From positions 1 to 64,000 of the forward strand of contig NZ_JAKZKT010000023.1 in the NCBI RefSeq assembly GCF_022808645.1: 64,000 nucleotides of DNA. The letters run 5' to 3'. The translations under genes were made by a program, and so were the position numbers. Under the pieces are notes generated by a model that saw nothing but the letters and a program-made list of their open reading frames with translations, was not told where the DNA came from and did not search any database. Below, piece by piece: positions 25,439 to 36,167 of this stretch (the first letter of the stretch is position 1; each line of letters begins with the position of its first letter). This DNA comes from Bacillus litorisediminis (GTDB taxonomy: Bacteria; Bacillota; Bacilli; Bacillales; JC228).

Positions 25439-27106
25439 TTAAACCTCCATAATGATTGGTAAAATCATTGGACGCCGTTTTGTTTTTTCATATAAAAATG
25501 GTGCTAAAGTGTCTGTAATCTCATTTTTAATTTCCGACCATTGAGTCGTTCTTCGTTCCATGACAGAGGTAAGGTGTTTGGTTACGATTCCTTGTGCCTC
25601 TTGAATTAAGTCACCAGACTCTCTCATGTATACAAATCCTCTTGAAATAATATCTGGTCCTGCAGCTATCTTAAAGTCCTTCATGTTAATGCTAACCACA
25701 ACTACCACAAGGCCTTCTTCAGATAGAATGCGGCGGTCTCTTAAAACAATGTTGCCGATGTCCCCAACACCGCTTCCGTCAATATACACATTGCCAGAAG
25801 GAATTTTTCCAGCTATTTGTGCTTCATCCTGGCTTAGTGCTAAGACCTCTCCGTTATCCATAATAAAGCAATTTTCTTCAAGTACGCCGCAGTCTACAGC
25901 TAGGTTCGCATGCATTTTTTGCATACGGTATTCCCCGTGAACCGGCATGAAAAATTTAGGCTTCATTAACCGGAGCATTAGCTTTTGCTCTTCTTGGCCG
26001 CCGTGTCCGGATGTATGGATATTGTTCAATGGGCCATGAATCACATTTGCGCCGGCTTTGAATAATGTATTAATTGTCCGGCTTACGCTAATCGTATTTC
26101 CTGGTATAGGGGAAGAAGAAAATACAACCGTATCTCCGGGAATAATTTGGATCTGCCTATGGGTTCCATTTGCAATCCTTGAAAGGGCAGCCATAGGTTC
26201 TCCTTGGCTTCCTGTACACAAAATCGTTACCTGATGAGCAGGAAGGCGGCTCAATTGGGCGGCATCGATAAAGGTATTTTTCGGGCATTTTATGTACCCA
26301 AGTTCTTGGCCAATTTCAATGGCTGATTCCATACTGCGACCGAAAACTGCGATTTTTCGTCCATTTAAAACGGCAGCTTCTACAACCTGTTGCAGTCGAT
26401 GAATGTTGGATGCAAAAGTAGCAAAAATAATACGTCCGTCTACTTTACGGAAAATGTCATGGATGCTTTCTCCTACACGGCGTTCTGACATAGTGAAGTG
26501 AGGAACCTCACTATTGGTACTATCGGAAAGCAAACATAGTACTCCTTCTTTTCCTATCTCAGCCATTTTCGTTAAATTAGCTGGTTCACCCACCGGTGTA
26601 AAATCAAATTTAAAGTCACCTGTATGAACAATGTTTCCAGGCGGTGTTTTTACTACGATTCCAAAAGAATCAGGAATACTATGAGTCGTTCGGAAAAACG
26701 TAACAGAGGTTTTTCTGAATTTAATAATGTCTTCTTCCTGTACTTCGATAAGTTTGGCATGTCTTAAAAGACCATGCTCTTCTAATTTATTTCGAATTAA
26801 TCCTAGAGCAAGTTTTCCTCCATAAATAGGAATATTGATTTCACGCAGTAAATAGGGGATTCCACCAATATGGTCTTCATGTCCATGTGTAACAAAAAGA
26901 CCCTTTATTTTTTCTTCATTTTTCACTAAGTAAGAGTAATCTGGGATTACATAGTCAATACCTAACAATTCGTCCTCAGGAAATTTAATCCCAGCATCAA
27001 TTAATATAATTTCATCTTGGAATTGTATACCATAGGTGTTCTTTCCTATTTCACCTAACCCACCAAGTGCAAATATAGCCGTTTGATCATTTTTTACAAA
27101 TTTCAT
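25439..27106 (-). CDS. rnjA: Ribonuclease J1
   Basis: RNase J1 is a 5'-3' exonuclease and endonuclease central to mRNA turnover and 16S rRNA 5' maturation in Bacillus. The 555-residue metallo-beta-lactamase/beta-CASP protein has HGHEDHIGG at 74-82, HTGDFKFD near 165, and GSQGEP and HTSGHG in the beta-CASP part. The C-terminal domain is complete. Its ATG overlaps the rpoY stop by one base, so the two are translationally coupled. Confidence 0.96.
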   Translation of the reverse strand: MKFVKNDQTAIFALGGLGEIGKNTYGIQFQDEIILIDAGIKFPEDELLGIDYVIPDYSYLVKNEEKIKGLFVTHGHEDHIGGIPYLLREINIPIYGGKLALGLIRNKLEEHGLLRHAKLIEVQEEDIIKFRKTSVTFFRTTHSIPDSFGIVVKTPPGNIVHTGDFKFDFTPVGEPANLTKMAEIGKEGVLCLLSDSTNSEVPHFTMSERRVGESIHDIFRKVDGRIIFATFASNIHRLQQVVEAAVLNGRKIAVFGRSMESAIEIGQELGYIKCPKNTFIDAAQLSRLPAHQVTILCTGSQGEPMAALSRIANGTHRQIQIIPGDTVVFSSSPIPGNTISVSRTINTLFKAGANVIHGPLNNIHTSGHGGQEEQKLMLRLMKPKFFMPVHGEYRMQKMHANLAVDCGVLEENCFIMDNGEVLALSQDEAQIAGKIPSGNVYIDGSGVGDIGNIVLRDRRILSEEGLVVVVVSINMKDFKIAAGPDIISRGFVYMRESGDLIQEAQGIVTKHLTSVMERRTTQWSEIKNEITDTLAPFLYEKTKRRPMILPIIMEV

Positions 27107-27318
27107 TATTTATTCTCCACTATTTGAAAGTCTTCGTTTTGCTGCTCATATTCTAAATAAGCACCGGTAGTTGGCTGGATATACTCAATGTTGTAGTTTT
27201 TTTCTTTTAAAGCCAAACGAACCTCACGTTCCGATTCAGCTTCAATAAATAAAGTTTTTGTGTGTTCACGTACTGGAACCTCAGTGTTGGATTCTTGATA
27301 GTATACTTTATAAATCAT
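27106..27318 (-). CDS. rpoY: RNA polymerase epsilon subunit (RpoY)
   Basis: RpoY (YkzG) is a small auxiliary subunit of Firmicute RNA polymerase. The 70-residue protein begins [21 protein letters not shown]-like, with [10 protein letters not shown]-type and [17 protein letters not shown] segments typical of the family. CAAGGAGAGAG precedes the ATG. The rpoY-rnjA order and overlap are conserved in Bacillaceae. Confidence 0.93.
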   Translation of the reverse strand: MIYKVYYQESNTEVPVREHTKTLFIEAESEREVRLALKEKNYNIEYIQPTTGAYLEYEQQNEDFQIVENK

Positions 27319-27666
27319 TCATCTCTCTCCTTGACTATCTAATAAAATTTACATTGGTTGTGGACTGCCTATTTTGTGAAATCAGTTTTTCTCCTTGGAA
27401 GAAAACCTAATAAGACGAAACAGGAGGAAAAAACAACCGGACGAACAGTTATTTCCCCTGTTAAGCTGCTCACTTTGCGAATACCCTGCTCTAGGAATTC
27501 AAAAAAGAAATCGTGAGATAAAAAATATAATCCGACTCATCCTCTGCTTCCTTCACTTTACAAAAATAACCCAACAATAGCAAGTGGGCTGATACATCAT
27601 TTTCAATAAAATTGTTCCCCGTGAGCGAAAAAACCCTCCAAATATAAGGAGGATTCTTGGAAAAGC
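27319..27666. other. Intergenic region upstream of rpoY-rnjA
   Basis: The 5' part should hold the rpoY promoter. A plus-strand frame at 27395-27580 has no ribosome binding site and is unlikely to be a gene. CCTCCAAATATAAGGAGG (27635-27652) is a short hairpin that contains a perfect Shine-Dalgarno in its right arm, just before the next gene. Confidence 0.4.
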
Positions 27667-28002
27667 ATGAAATTTCGTTTATATTTGAACAAGATTGTTT
27701 TTTTAAAAATACAAACTAAAATGGCAAAGAGCATTCATACAAAATGTAAAGTGACACACTTTTCAAAGGATGCTCTTTATGCCATTAGTTTCTTTTTGAC
27801 AACATTTCTCCATTGTTTTTTTATACGATTCCTTATTTTTTTCAGCATAATTAGCCCTCCTTTATTGATGGTTCTATTATTCATCAGTCTTCTTTTTTAT
27901 AGTATATGGAGAGTTTTTGAAATTTTTCATGGGGAAAGCTGGAATTGGGCGAAACTTCATAAAATAAACGATACACTGACAGAGGTGAACAGATGTGAGT
28001 AA
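27667..28002 (+). CDS. Possible small membrane protein overlapping ykrA
   Basis: The 111-residue frame has a basic N-terminus and two long hydrophobic stretches (about 40-62 and 64-90), then a hydrophilic tail. It overlaps the GTG of ykrA by eight bases, an arrangement often seen in operons. AAGGAGG is present, but 14 bases from the ATG. The protein is not recognised, so coding status is uncertain. Confidence 0.35.
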   Translation: MKFRLYLNKIVFLKIQTKMAKSIHTKCKVTHFSKDALYAISFFLTTFLHCFFIRFLIFFSIISPPLLMVLLFISLLFYSIWRVFEIFHGESWNWAKLHKINDTLTEVNRCE

Positions 28003-28768
28003 AATTGTATTTTTTGATATAGACGGGACCTTATTAAATCATGACAAAACCATCCCGGAATCAACGAAAAAAGCAATCAGGCAGCTAAAAGAGCAAGATG
28101 TCTTTGTTGCCATTGCAACCGGAAGAGCTCCTTTTATGTTTGAAGATATTCGCAAAGAATTGGATATTGATTCTTATGTCAGCTTCAATGGACAATATGT
28201 GGTGTTTGAAAACGAACCTATTTATAAAAATCCGCTAAATCAGGAGGCTTTAATAAAGCTGCATAATAAAGCAAAGAGTCACCATCATCCGCTTGTATTT
28301 TTGAATGAAAGTGATATGAAAGCTGATATTTTAGAGGATGTTATGATAGCTGAGGCAATGGGAAGTTTACGTTTTGGACATCCGGAAAAAGATGAAACGT
28401 TTTATTTAAAAAATGAGGTGTATCAGTCCCTCTTATTCTGCAAAGATGAATGGCAGCAGGAGTATGAAAGAGAATTCACTGCTTTCACATTTATCAGATG
28501 GCATGAATACTCAGTGGATGTTATTCCGAAAGGCGGTTCCAAGGCAGAAGGCATTAAAAAAATGCTGGAAAAGGTTGGATTCCAATTAAAGGATAGTTAT
28601 GCATTCGGAGACGGCCTAAATGACATCGAAATGATCCAAACAGTGGGTACCGGTGTAGCCATGGGGAATGCAGTGGAAGACTTAAAAATTCATGCAAATT
28701 TTATTACAAAGAATGTTGATGAAGAGGGAATAGTTTATGGCTTGAAATCTGTAGGACTGCTTCGTTAA
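27995..28768 (+). CDS. ykrA: HAD-type phosphatase of the Cof family (YkrA)
   Basis: The 257-residue cytoplasmic haloacid-dehalogenase-like hydrolase has motif I FFDIDGTLL (residues 5-13), motif II IATGRAP, motif III lysine in KGGSKAEG, and motif IV FGDGLNDIEM. The Cof-type cap lies between. Members dephosphorylate sugar phosphates, nucleotides or cofactors; no substrate can be assigned. GTG 27995 is preceded by GAGGTGAAC. In B. subtilis a peptide deformylase gene (defB) follows, and none is found here. Confidence 0.88.
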   Translation: MSKIVFFDIDGTLLNHDKTIPESTKKAIRQLKEQDVFVAIATGRAPFMFEDIRKELDIDSYVSFNGQYVVFENEPIYKNPLNQEALIKLHNKAKSHHHPLVFLNESDMKADILEDVMIAEAMGSLRFGHPEKDETFYLKNEVYQSLLFCKDEWQQEYEREFTAFTFIRWHEYSVDVIPKGGSKAEGIKKMLEKVGFQLKDSYAFGDGLNDIEMIQTVGTGVAMGNAVEDLKIHANFITKNVDEEGIVYGLKSVGLLR

Positions 28769-28970
28769 TTGCAAAGATGAGATTTGATTTTATACAGTTT
28801 CGAAGCTCTAGTTTCTCTATCAACTTGTAAACCATTTTATTCAATCTTAAATAATAGGGTCATATTCATTAAATGGCATGAATAGATTAGGGACAAGTAG
28901 AAATTAGGAAAAGGGAATGACCGCTATTTTTCTGACAATATTTACACAAATTTCAAAATAGGACAAGCTA

Positions 28971-28999
28971 TTGTCAAAAAGTGGGGGCAAAGATATAGT
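28971..28999 (+). promoter_or_regulatory. Sigma-A-type promoter of ykyA
   Basis: TTGTCA (28971-28976), a 17-base spacer and TATAGT (28994-28999), 32 bases before the ykyA ATG. Confidence 0.6.
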
Positions 29000-29031
29000 A
29001 GAGTAGGCAATAGTTTTTTGGGGGTAGGAGC

Positions 29032-29706
29032 ATGAAAAAGAGTTTTACTCAAACATTACTAGTCATAGTTGGAACAGCCGTCATTTTATTGGCTGGATGT
29101 ACTGAAAAGACCTCACCAGTTGAAACGATGTATACAACTTTGGAAGGTGTTGTTTCTGCAGAAGAAGACTTCAATGAGCAACAGGAACCGCTGCAGCAAC
29201 TAGAAAAACAAGAGCATGAATTATTTGAACAAATTATTTCATTAAGTATGAATGAATTTGATCAAATCGTGAATTTATCAAAAGAAGCCCTATCCATCGT
29301 GGAAAAAAGAAAAGAAAAAATAGAGATTGAGCGCGAAAGCATGATCGAATCTGAAGAAAAATTTAAAGAAGTTCAAGATATTATTGAAACGATTGAAGAC
29401 GAAGAACTGAAAGCAAAAGCAACTGAACTGTCTAAAACGATGAATTCGCGCTATCAGGTCCATAAAGACTTATACGATGCTTATATGAATGGCCTTCAGC
29501 TCGATCAGCAATTATATACAATTCTTCAAGATGAAAACCTTACCCTCGATCAATTAGAAACGAAAATTAATGAAATTAATGATGCTTATAAGATAGTGAT
29601 GGAAGCAAATAATGAATTTAATAAGATAACGGAAAAATATAATGAATCCAAACAAAGCTTCTATGAAGCTGCTGGAATGGAAGTAACTGTAACAGCAGAG
29701 AATTAA
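29032..29706 (+). CDS. ykyA: Putative cell-wall-binding lipoprotein YkyA
   Basis: The 224-residue protein has a lipoprotein signal with the lipobox LLAGC (Cys 23) and a body made almost entirely of charged, heptad-rich helices (coiled coil from about 45 to 205). It matches the YkyA family, next to pdhA in B. subtilis too. The function is unknown; association with the cell wall is the family suggestion. GGGGGTAGGAG precedes the ATG. Confidence 0.88.
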   Translation: MKKSFTQTLLVIVGTAVILLAGCTEKTSPVETMYTTLEGVVSAEEDFNEQQEPLQQLEKQEHELFEQIISLSMNEFDQIVNLSKEALSIVEKRKEKIEIERESMIESEEKFKEVQDIIETIEDEELKAKATELSKTMNSRYQVHKDLYDAYMNGLQLDQQLYTILQDENLTLDQLETKINEINDAYKIVMEANNEFNKITEKYNESKQSFYEAAGMEVTVTAEN

Positions 29707-29708
29707 GA

Positions 29709-29751
29709 AGATCTCCCGCGAGGTCACAATTGTGTGACAGGCGGGAGATTT
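29709..29751 (+). terminator. Intrinsic terminator of ykyA
   Basis: ATCTCCCGC and GCGGGAGAT pair around an internal second stem (GTCACA/TGTGAC), followed by TTTTTTG. Confidence 0.8.
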
Positions 29752-29847
29752 TTTGTTTGGCCAAATTGAAAACCTTCGTTTAAAACAGAGGATTTTGAGG
29801 AAACATGCACATAGATGATTCTTTCATTGTGTAAGTTAAGGAGGGTT

Positions 29848-29888
29848 ATTATAAAACAGATTATATGAATTTGGCACTGTTTTATAAT
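29848..29888. promoter_or_regulatory. Perfect 12-base inverted repeat upstream of pdhA
   Basis: ATTATAAAACAG (29848-29859) and CTGTTTTATAAT (29877-29888) are exact inverted copies 17 bases apart. ATAATACAG occurs directly twice just downstream (29884-29892 and 29907-29915). No T run follows, so it is more likely a regulator site or RNA stem than a terminator. Confidence 0.5.
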
Positions 29889-29957
29889 ACAGACGCATTC
29901 ATTTTAATAATACAGTTCACTTAATGTCGTGATTTAATAACCTTCAGATTAAAGTAA

Positions 29958-29987
29958 TTGACGGAAAGAATGGCAATCATGTAAACT
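29958..29987 (+). promoter_or_regulatory. Candidate pdhA promoter
   Basis: TTGACG (29958-29963), 18 bases, then TAAACT (29982-29987). The -10 is weak. It would give a leader of about 135 bases containing the 30035 stem-loop. Confidence 0.35.
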
Positions 29988-30034
29988 TGGAACTGAAATT
30001 AGTTGTATTAATGTAAATTAGTTTTTCATTGATA

Positions 30035-30085
30035 CAGTTTTTTCTCCCGAATGGAGTTTGATAGCAATCCGGAAGGGAGAAACTG
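30035..30085 (+). promoter_or_regulatory. Stem-loop in the pdhA leader
   Basis: CAGTTTTTTCTCCC and GGGAGAAACTG pair with a three-base bulge around a 26-base loop that itself contains CCG/CGG. It ends 45 bases before the pdhA start, with no T run. Confidence 0.5.
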
Positions 30086-30111
30086 ATAAGTATTGATATT
30101 ATTTATTATGA

Positions 30112-31242
<1,131 letters not shown>

Positions 31243-31244
31243 GC

Positions 31245-32222
31245 ATGGCTCAAATGACAATGATTCAAGCGATCACGGACGCATTGCGTACCGAACTGAA
31301 GAACGATGAAAATGTTCTTGTTTTCGGGGAAGACGTTGGTGTTAACGGTGGGGTGTTCCGTGCTACTGAAGGCTTACAAAAAGAATTTGGGGAAGAGCGT
31401 GTATTTGATACACCGCTTGCTGAATCCGGGATCGGCGGACTCGCGGTTGGATTAGCTTTACAGGGCTTTCGTCCTGTACCGGAATTACAGTTCTTCGGTT
31501 TCGTATATGAGGCAATGGATTCCATTTCCGGGCAATTAGCCCGTATGCGCTATCGCTCTGGCGGACGCTATTCTGCACCGGTTACGATTCGTTCTCCTTT
31601 TGGAGGGGGCGTACATACGCCGGAACTCCACGCAGATAGTTTAGAAGGTTTAATGGCACAACAGCCTGGCTTAAAAGTAGTCATCCCTTCTACCCCTTAT
31701 GATGCAAAAGGACTATTAATTTCTGCGATCCGTGATAACGATCCGGTTATCTTCTTAGAGCATATGAAGCTGTACCGTTCTTTCCGTCAAGAGGTTCCTG
31801 AGGAAGAATATACAATTCCGCTTGGAAAAGCTGACGTTAAACGTGAAGGTAAAGACCTTTCCATTATCACCTATGGTGCGATGGTTCAGGAATCTTTAAA
31901 AGCAGCAGACGAGCTTGAAAAAGAAGGATACTCTGTAGAAGTTGTAGACTTGCGCACGATTAGTCCTTTAGATATTGATACGATTATAGCTTCTGTTGAA
32001 AAAACCAATCGTGCGATTGTGGTGCAAGAGGCACAAAAACAAGCAGGTATTGCTGCCAATGTTGTAGCTGAAATCAACGATCGTGCGATTTTAAGTCTAG
32101 AAGCACCTGTATTAAGAGTAGCTGCACCAGATACAGTTTTCCCATTCTCTCAAGCTGAATCTGTCTGGCTTCCAAATTACAAAGACATTATTGAGACGGC
32201 GAAAAAAGTCTTAACTTTCTAA
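31245..32222 (+). CDS. pdhB: Pyruvate dehydrogenase E1 beta subunit
   Basis: The 325-residue beta subunit completes the ThDP site with E1 alpha. Family signatures are present: [15 protein letters not shown] near residue 27, [14 protein letters not shown] near 60, [17 protein letters not shown] near 120, and the C-terminal transketolase domain. It starts two bases after the pdhA stop, with AAGGAG inside the end of pdhA. A hairpin separates it from pdhC. Confidence 0.96.
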   Translation: MAQMTMIQAITDALRTELKNDENVLVFGEDVGVNGGVFRATEGLQKEFGEERVFDTPLAESGIGGLAVGLALQGFRPVPELQFFGFVYEAMDSISGQLARMRYRSGGRYSAPVTIRSPFGGGVHTPELHADSLEGLMAQQPGLKVVIPSTPYDAKGLLISAIRDNDPVIFLEHMKLYRSFRQEVPEEEYTIPLGKADVKREGKDLSIITYGAMVQESLKAADELEKEGYSVEVVDLRTISPLDIDTIIASVEKTNRAIVVQEAQKQAGIAANVVAEINDRAILSLEAPVLRVAAPDTVFPFSQAESVWLPNYKDIIETAKKVLTF

Positions 32223-32226
32223 TGGA

Positions 32227-32267
32227 TTAAGATGAAAGGTCATTGCCTTTCTTCTTAATTATTTTTT
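32227..32267 (+). terminator. Terminator-like hairpin between pdhB and pdhC
   Basis: TTAAGATGAAAGG (32227-32239) and CCTTTCTTCTTAA (32246-32258) pair with one mismatch in 13 around TCATTG, then TTATTTTTTG. It has the form of an intrinsic terminator inside the operon, so partial termination or mRNA end protection is likely. Confidence 0.6.
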
Positions 32268-32290
32268 GAACTAAAAGGAGGTTGAACCAA

Positions 32291-33577
32291 GTGGCATTTG
32301 AATTTAAATTGCCGGACATCGGAGAAGGAATACACGAAGGTGAAATTGTAAAATGGTTCGTAAAGCCTGGTGACGAAGTAAAAGAGGACGATGTATTATG
32401 TGAAGTCCAAAACGATAAAGCAGTTGTTGAAATTCCCTCCCCTGTTGCAGGTAAAGTTACAGAGATTAAAGTGAATGAGGGAGAAGTAGCAATTGTTGGA
32501 GACGTTCTGATTACTTTTGATGCTCCAGGATATGAGAACTTACAATTTAAAGGAAACGAAGAAAAAGCGGAGGCTCCAAAAGAAGAGCCAAAGCAAGAAA
32601 AGGCTGCACCAGCTGAAGAAACTGTAACTCCTGAAGCGAAAGAAGAATCGAGCGCTCGTGTAATTGCGATGCCGTCTGTACGGAAATTCGCCCGCGAGAA
32701 AGGGATTGATATTAGACAAGTTTCGGGTACTGGCAAAAATGGACGTGTCTTAAAAGAAGATATTGAGGCATTTATCAATGGTGGTGCAACACAAGCTGAG
32801 GCTGTTTCCGCTCCAGCTGAATCAGAAAAGCCGGATGCACCGCAAAAAGCAGCACCGCAAATTCCAGAGGGTGCCTTCCCTGAAACACGTGAAAAAATGA
32901 GCGGTATCAGAAAAGCGATTGCTAAAGCGATGGTTAATTCGAAACACACAGCTCCTCACGTGACGCTAATGGATGAAGTGGATGTCACTAAGCTGGTCGC
33001 TCACCGTAAAAAATTCAAGCAGGTGGCTGCAGATAAAGGCGTAAAGCTTACTTTCTTGCCTTATGTGGTTAAAGCTTTAGTAAGTGCCTTACGTGAATAT
33101 CCAGCGTTAAATACTTCACTAGATGACGAAACAAGTGAAATTATTCATAAACATTACTATAATATAGGTATAGCTGCCGATACTGAAAAAGGCTTGCTTG
33201 TACCAGTAGTAAAAAATGCAGACCGTAAATCAATGTTCACGATTTCTGGAGAAATTAATGAGTTAGCCACTAAAGCCAGAGATGGCAAGCTTGCACCAGA
33301 TGAAATGAAGGGTGCGTCTTGTACGATTACAAATATCGGATCTGCTGGCGGTCAATGGTTCACTCCGGTTATTAATCATCCAGAAGTGGCCATTCTTGGT
33401 ATCGGCAGAATAGCTGAAAAACCAATCGTGCGTGATGGTGAAATCGTTGCTGCTCCAGTGTTAGCCTTATCTCTTAGCTTCGATCACCGGATGATCGATG
33501 GTGCAACAGCTCAAAATGCACTCAATCACATTAAGCGATTACTCAGCGACCCAGAACTATTATTAATGGAGGCTTAA
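32291..33577 (+). CDS. pdhC: Dihydrolipoamide acetyltransferase (PDH E2)
   Basis: E2 forms the core of the complex and transfers acetyl groups to CoA. The 428-residue protein has one lipoyl domain (1-78; lipoylated K43 in QNDKAVVE), an Ala/Pro/Glu-rich linker, a peripheral subunit-binding domain (about 117-155, [15 protein letters not shown]), a second linker, and the catalytic domain (about 195-428) with FDHRMIDGA carrying the active histidine. The GTG at 32291 matches the B. subtilis MAFEF start and stands 8 bases after AAAAGGAGG; the TTG at 32282 touches the ribosome binding site. Confidence 0.96.
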   Translation: MAFEFKLPDIGEGIHEGEIVKWFVKPGDEVKEDDVLCEVQNDKAVVEIPSPVAGKVTEIKVNEGEVAIVGDVLITFDAPGYENLQFKGNEEKAEAPKEEPKQEKAAPAEETVTPEAKEESSARVIAMPSVRKFAREKGIDIRQVSGTGKNGRVLKEDIEAFINGGATQAEAVSAPAESEKPDAPQKAAPQIPEGAFPETREKMSGIRKAIAKAMVNSKHTAPHVTLMDEVDVTKLVAHRKKFKQVAADKGVKLTFLPYVVKALVSALREYPALNTSLDDETSEIIHKHYYNIGIAADTEKGLLVPVVKNADRKSMFTISGEINELATKARDGKLAPDEMKGASCTITNIGSAGGQWFTPVINHPEVAILGIGRIAEKPIVRDGEIVAAPVLALSLSFDHRMIDGATAQNALNHIKRLLSDPELLLMEA

Positions 33578-33580
33578 ATC

Positions 33581-34990
33581 ATGGTTGTAGGAGATTTTCC
33601 AATTGAAACAGATACTCTTGTAATTGGGTCCGGCCCTGGAGGTTATGTAGCTGCCATTCGTGCTGCTCAACTTGGACAAAAAGTAACAATAGTAGAAAAA
33701 GCTGAACTAGGCGGAGTATGCTTAAATGTGGGATGTATCCCATCAAAGGCACTAATCACCGCTGGTCATCGATATGAGCAAGCTCTTCATTCTGATGATA
33801 TGGGGATTAAAGCAGAAAATGTTAGTATCGATTTTTCAAAGGTACAAGAATTTAAAAGTAAAGTCGTTAAAAAGCTAACAAGTGGTGTTGAAGGGCTTCT
33901 TAAAGGCAATAAAGTTGAAATTGTAAAAGGTGAAGCCTATTTTGTAGATGCGAACTCAATTCGCGTCATGAATGAGAATTCAGCACAAACCTATACATTT
34001 AAAAATGCGATTATTGCAACAGGCTCCCGTCCAATCGAATTAAAAACATTCCCTTATTCAGAAAGGGTCATCGATTCTACTGGCGCATTAAATTTAACTG
34101 AGATACCGAAAAAACTCGTCATCATCGGTGGCGGTGTTATCGGGGTTGAACTAGGTACAGCCTACGCGAACATGGGATCCCAAGTTACCATTTTAGAAGG
34201 AGCCGATGACATCTTAGCCGGTTTCGAAAAGCAAATGACAACCTTAGTGAAGAAGAACTTAAAGAGCAAGGGTGTTGAGGTTGTTACAAAAGCAATGGCG
34301 AAAGGTGCAGATGTTACTGGCGATGGCGTAGTTGTAACGTATGAAGCTGGAGGGTCAGAACAAAAGCTAGAAGCTGATTATGTTCTTGTTACTGTTGGAC
34401 GCAGACCGAATACAGATGAGCTTGGCTTAGAGCAAGTAGGTATTGAAATGACTGAACGCGGATTAATTAAGGTTGATAAGCAATGCCGCACGAATGTAAG
34501 CAATATTTATGCAATTGGCGATGTTGTCGAAGGGCCACAGCTTGCACACAAGGCTTCCTATGAAGGAAAGGTTGCAGCAGAAGCGATTGCTGGAGAACCT
34601 GCAGAAGTTGATTATCTGGCAATTCCTGCAGTAGTCTTCTCAGAACCGGAATTGGCGACTGTTGGTTTAAATGAACAGCAAGCTAAAGAGGCCGGTCTAG
34701 ATGTAATCGGTGCAAAATTCCCATATGCAGCAAACGGGCGTGCACTCGCATTAAACGAAACAGATGGCTTCGTAAAACTAGTTACCCGTAAAGAGGATGG
34801 TTTAGTCGTTGGAGCGCAAATTGCTGGTGCAAATGCATCTGATGTTATTGCAGAGCTTGGTCTGGCGATTGAAGCAGGAATGACAGCTGAAGATATTGCC
34901 ATGACTATTCATGCTCACCCAACATTAGGCGAAATCACAATGGAAGCTGCGGAAGTAGCATTGGGTTCACCGATTCATATTTTAAAATAA
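33581..34990 (+). CDS. pdhD: Dihydrolipoamide dehydrogenase (PDH E3)
   Basis: E3 reoxidises the dihydrolipoyl arm of E2 with FAD and NAD+. The 469-residue flavoprotein has the FAD motif [10 protein letters not shown] (near 17), the redox disulfide [15 protein letters not shown] (near 45), the NAD motif [10 protein letters not shown] (near 185), and the active-site His/Glu pair in HAHPTLGE near the C-terminus. It starts three bases after pdhC. In B. subtilis the same E3 also serves other 2-oxoacid dehydrogenases. A terminator follows. Confidence 0.97.
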   Translation: MVVGDFPIETDTLVIGSGPGGYVAAIRAAQLGQKVTIVEKAELGGVCLNVGCIPSKALITAGHRYEQALHSDDMGIKAENVSIDFSKVQEFKSKVVKKLTSGVEGLLKGNKVEIVKGEAYFVDANSIRVMNENSAQTYTFKNAIIATGSRPIELKTFPYSERVIDSTGALNLTEIPKKLVIIGGGVIGVELGTAYANMGSQVTILEGADDILAGFEKQMTTLVKKNLKSKGVEVVTKAMAKGADVTGDGVVVTYEAGGSEQKLEADYVLVTVGRRPNTDELGLEQVGIEMTERGLIKVDKQCRTNVSNIYAIGDVVEGPQLAHKASYEGKVAAEAIAGEPAEVDYLAIPAVVFSEPELATVGLNEQQAKEAGLDVIGAKFPYAANGRALALNETDGFVKLVTRKEDGLVVGAQIAGANASDVIAELGLAIEAGMTAEDIAMTIHAHPTLGEITMEAAEVALGSPIHILK

Positions 34991-35004
34991 TACATTCTGC
35001 AAGT

Positions 35005-35041
35005 AAGAGTGTGAAATCCATTCGATTTCACACTCTTTTAT
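35005..35041 (+). terminator. Intrinsic terminator of the pdh operon
   Basis: AAGAGTGTGAAATC and GATTTCACACTCTT pair perfectly over 14 bases around CATTC, then TTATATTT. Confidence 0.85.
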
Positions 35042-35069
35042 ATTTGTTGGAAAGAGGAAACTTAAAGAA

Positions 35070-35159
35070 AACTTGGCTAGCGCTTTAGGTTAGGCTTGAG
35101 GCGATTGCCTGGTTGCTCTTATCACGCTCGAAACGCCGCGTCCTGTGGCCTCGCTTGAC
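35070..35159 (+). repeat. Dispersed repeat family B, copy 2
   Basis: It runs from AACTTGGCTAGCGC through TTATCACGCTCGAAACG to GTCCTGTGGCCTCGCTTGA. The copy at 57386-57472 (minus) shares ATCACGCTCGAAACG and CGTCCTGTGGCCTCGCT. It is richer in GC than its surroundings and lies between convergent genes. Confidence 0.7.
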
Positions 35160-35251
35160 TCATTCTTCTGCCGGCGCACTTTATTCCTAAAAATTTTGAC
35201 TGCGTCGAATTTACTTCTTTGCTAAATTTTATACTTTTATAAAGCGCAGGC

Positions 35252-35279
35252 AAAAAACCGGGCACAGATTGCCCGGTTC
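35252..35279 (-). terminator. Intrinsic terminator of the 35290 lipoprotein gene
   Basis: AACCGGGCA and TGCCCGGTT pair around CAGAT-type loop bases; on the minus strand the stem is followed by six T. Confidence 0.8.
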
Positions 35280-35289
35280 TACTCATTTA

Positions 35290-35655
35290 TTATTTAGCTG
35301 ATAAAAGATGTATAACAGGATCAATAATTTCTTCTTTTGGGGCGGCACCTTTTACACTAAAAATAATGTCATCTCCGTTTGTTATAAGTAAAGCAGGGAA
35401 TTCGTCAACTTGCAGCTGCTCTTCTAGCCGTTCAAGATCATTAGGTGTAATAACTTTCATTTTATTTACAAGAGTCGGGTATGTTTTTCTTAATTCTAAA
35501 ATAGCATCATAATAAGAGATTTCTTTTTCAAAATGAGTATCATCGGTAAAAAAAATGAGGTTTACTCCTTCTGTTTGAATCATAAGTTTCTCTTCATTTG
35601 AACAAGAACTTAGAATAATACAAGCGAAAAACAAAAATAACAATCGTTTGTTCAT
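35290..35655 (-). CDS. Small lipoprotein, possibly thioredoxin-like
   Basis: The 121-residue protein begins MNKRLLFLFFACIIL with a lipobox LSSC. The mature part (NLIFFTDDTHFEKE, VITPNDLERLEEQLQVDEFPALLI) has the beta-alpha-beta order and near-cis-proline region of a thioredoxin fold but no CxxC. This is an inference from pattern. ATG 35655 follows GGTGAG closely; an ATG at 35670 has no ribosome binding site. Confidence 0.55.
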   Translation of the reverse strand: MNKRLLFLFFACIILSSCSNEEKLMIQTEGVNLIFFTDDTHFEKEISYYDAILELRKTYPTLVNKMKVITPNDLERLEEQLQVDEFPALLITNGDDIIFSVKGAAPKEEIIDPVIHLLSAK

Positions 35656-35836
35656 ACACTCACCGCTCATTTATAAAAGTTCGAAATTTCAAATATCAGT
35701 TTAGCATAGAAATAAGGACATTTTGCCTATGTCATTGGAATGTTACAGAATTGATATATCTGATATGGCGCTGTCTTGATTGATCCGTAAAAATATGGGT
35801 AAAAGAAATATATAGAGAAAAGGAAAGAGTGGTTGA

Positions 35837-36085
35837 ATGAAAAGCTATGTCGCGGTTCTTTTGCAAATGATGATATGGAGCGGATATAGTCTTGCTGAAT
35901 GGCTATCCAATCACGACCGGCTTGAATATAATATAGGAATGTTTATAATCTTTGTATTTTTAGCATTTAATATTGCTAAATATGTAGTAAAGTCAACAAA
36001 AGCCTCACTGATCATCACGGGCGCTACCCTTTCTTTTTATTTATTCATTCATTGGGGAATGCCGGCTATATCTTCATGGGTATAA
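35837..36085 (+). CDS. Small membrane protein, three hydrophobic segments
   Basis: The 82-residue protein has hydrophobic stretches at about 4-20, 33-51 and 57-78. GGAAAGAGTGGTTG precedes the ATG. It has its own terminator. No family is recognised. Confidence 0.6.
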   Translation: MKSYVAVLLQMMIWSGYSLAEWLSNHDRLEYNIGMFIIFVFLAFNIAKYVVKSTKASLIITGATLSFYLFIHWGMPAISSWV

Positions 36086-36121
36086 AACATCCACTGCCTA
36101 AAATAAGACAGTGGATGTTTT
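36084..36121. terminator. Intrinsic terminator
   Basis: AAAACATCCACTG and CAGTGGATGTTTT pair perfectly over 13 bases. The symmetry allows use from either side. Confidence 0.8.
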
Positions 36122-36167
36122 CATGTCACCGATATTTGAGAAAGAAAAATTAGGTCAAATATCCGTT

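Noticed and set aside
27395-27580. Plus-strand 61-residue frame
   Set aside because: No ribosome binding site, unbalanced composition, and it covers the likely rpoY promoter.
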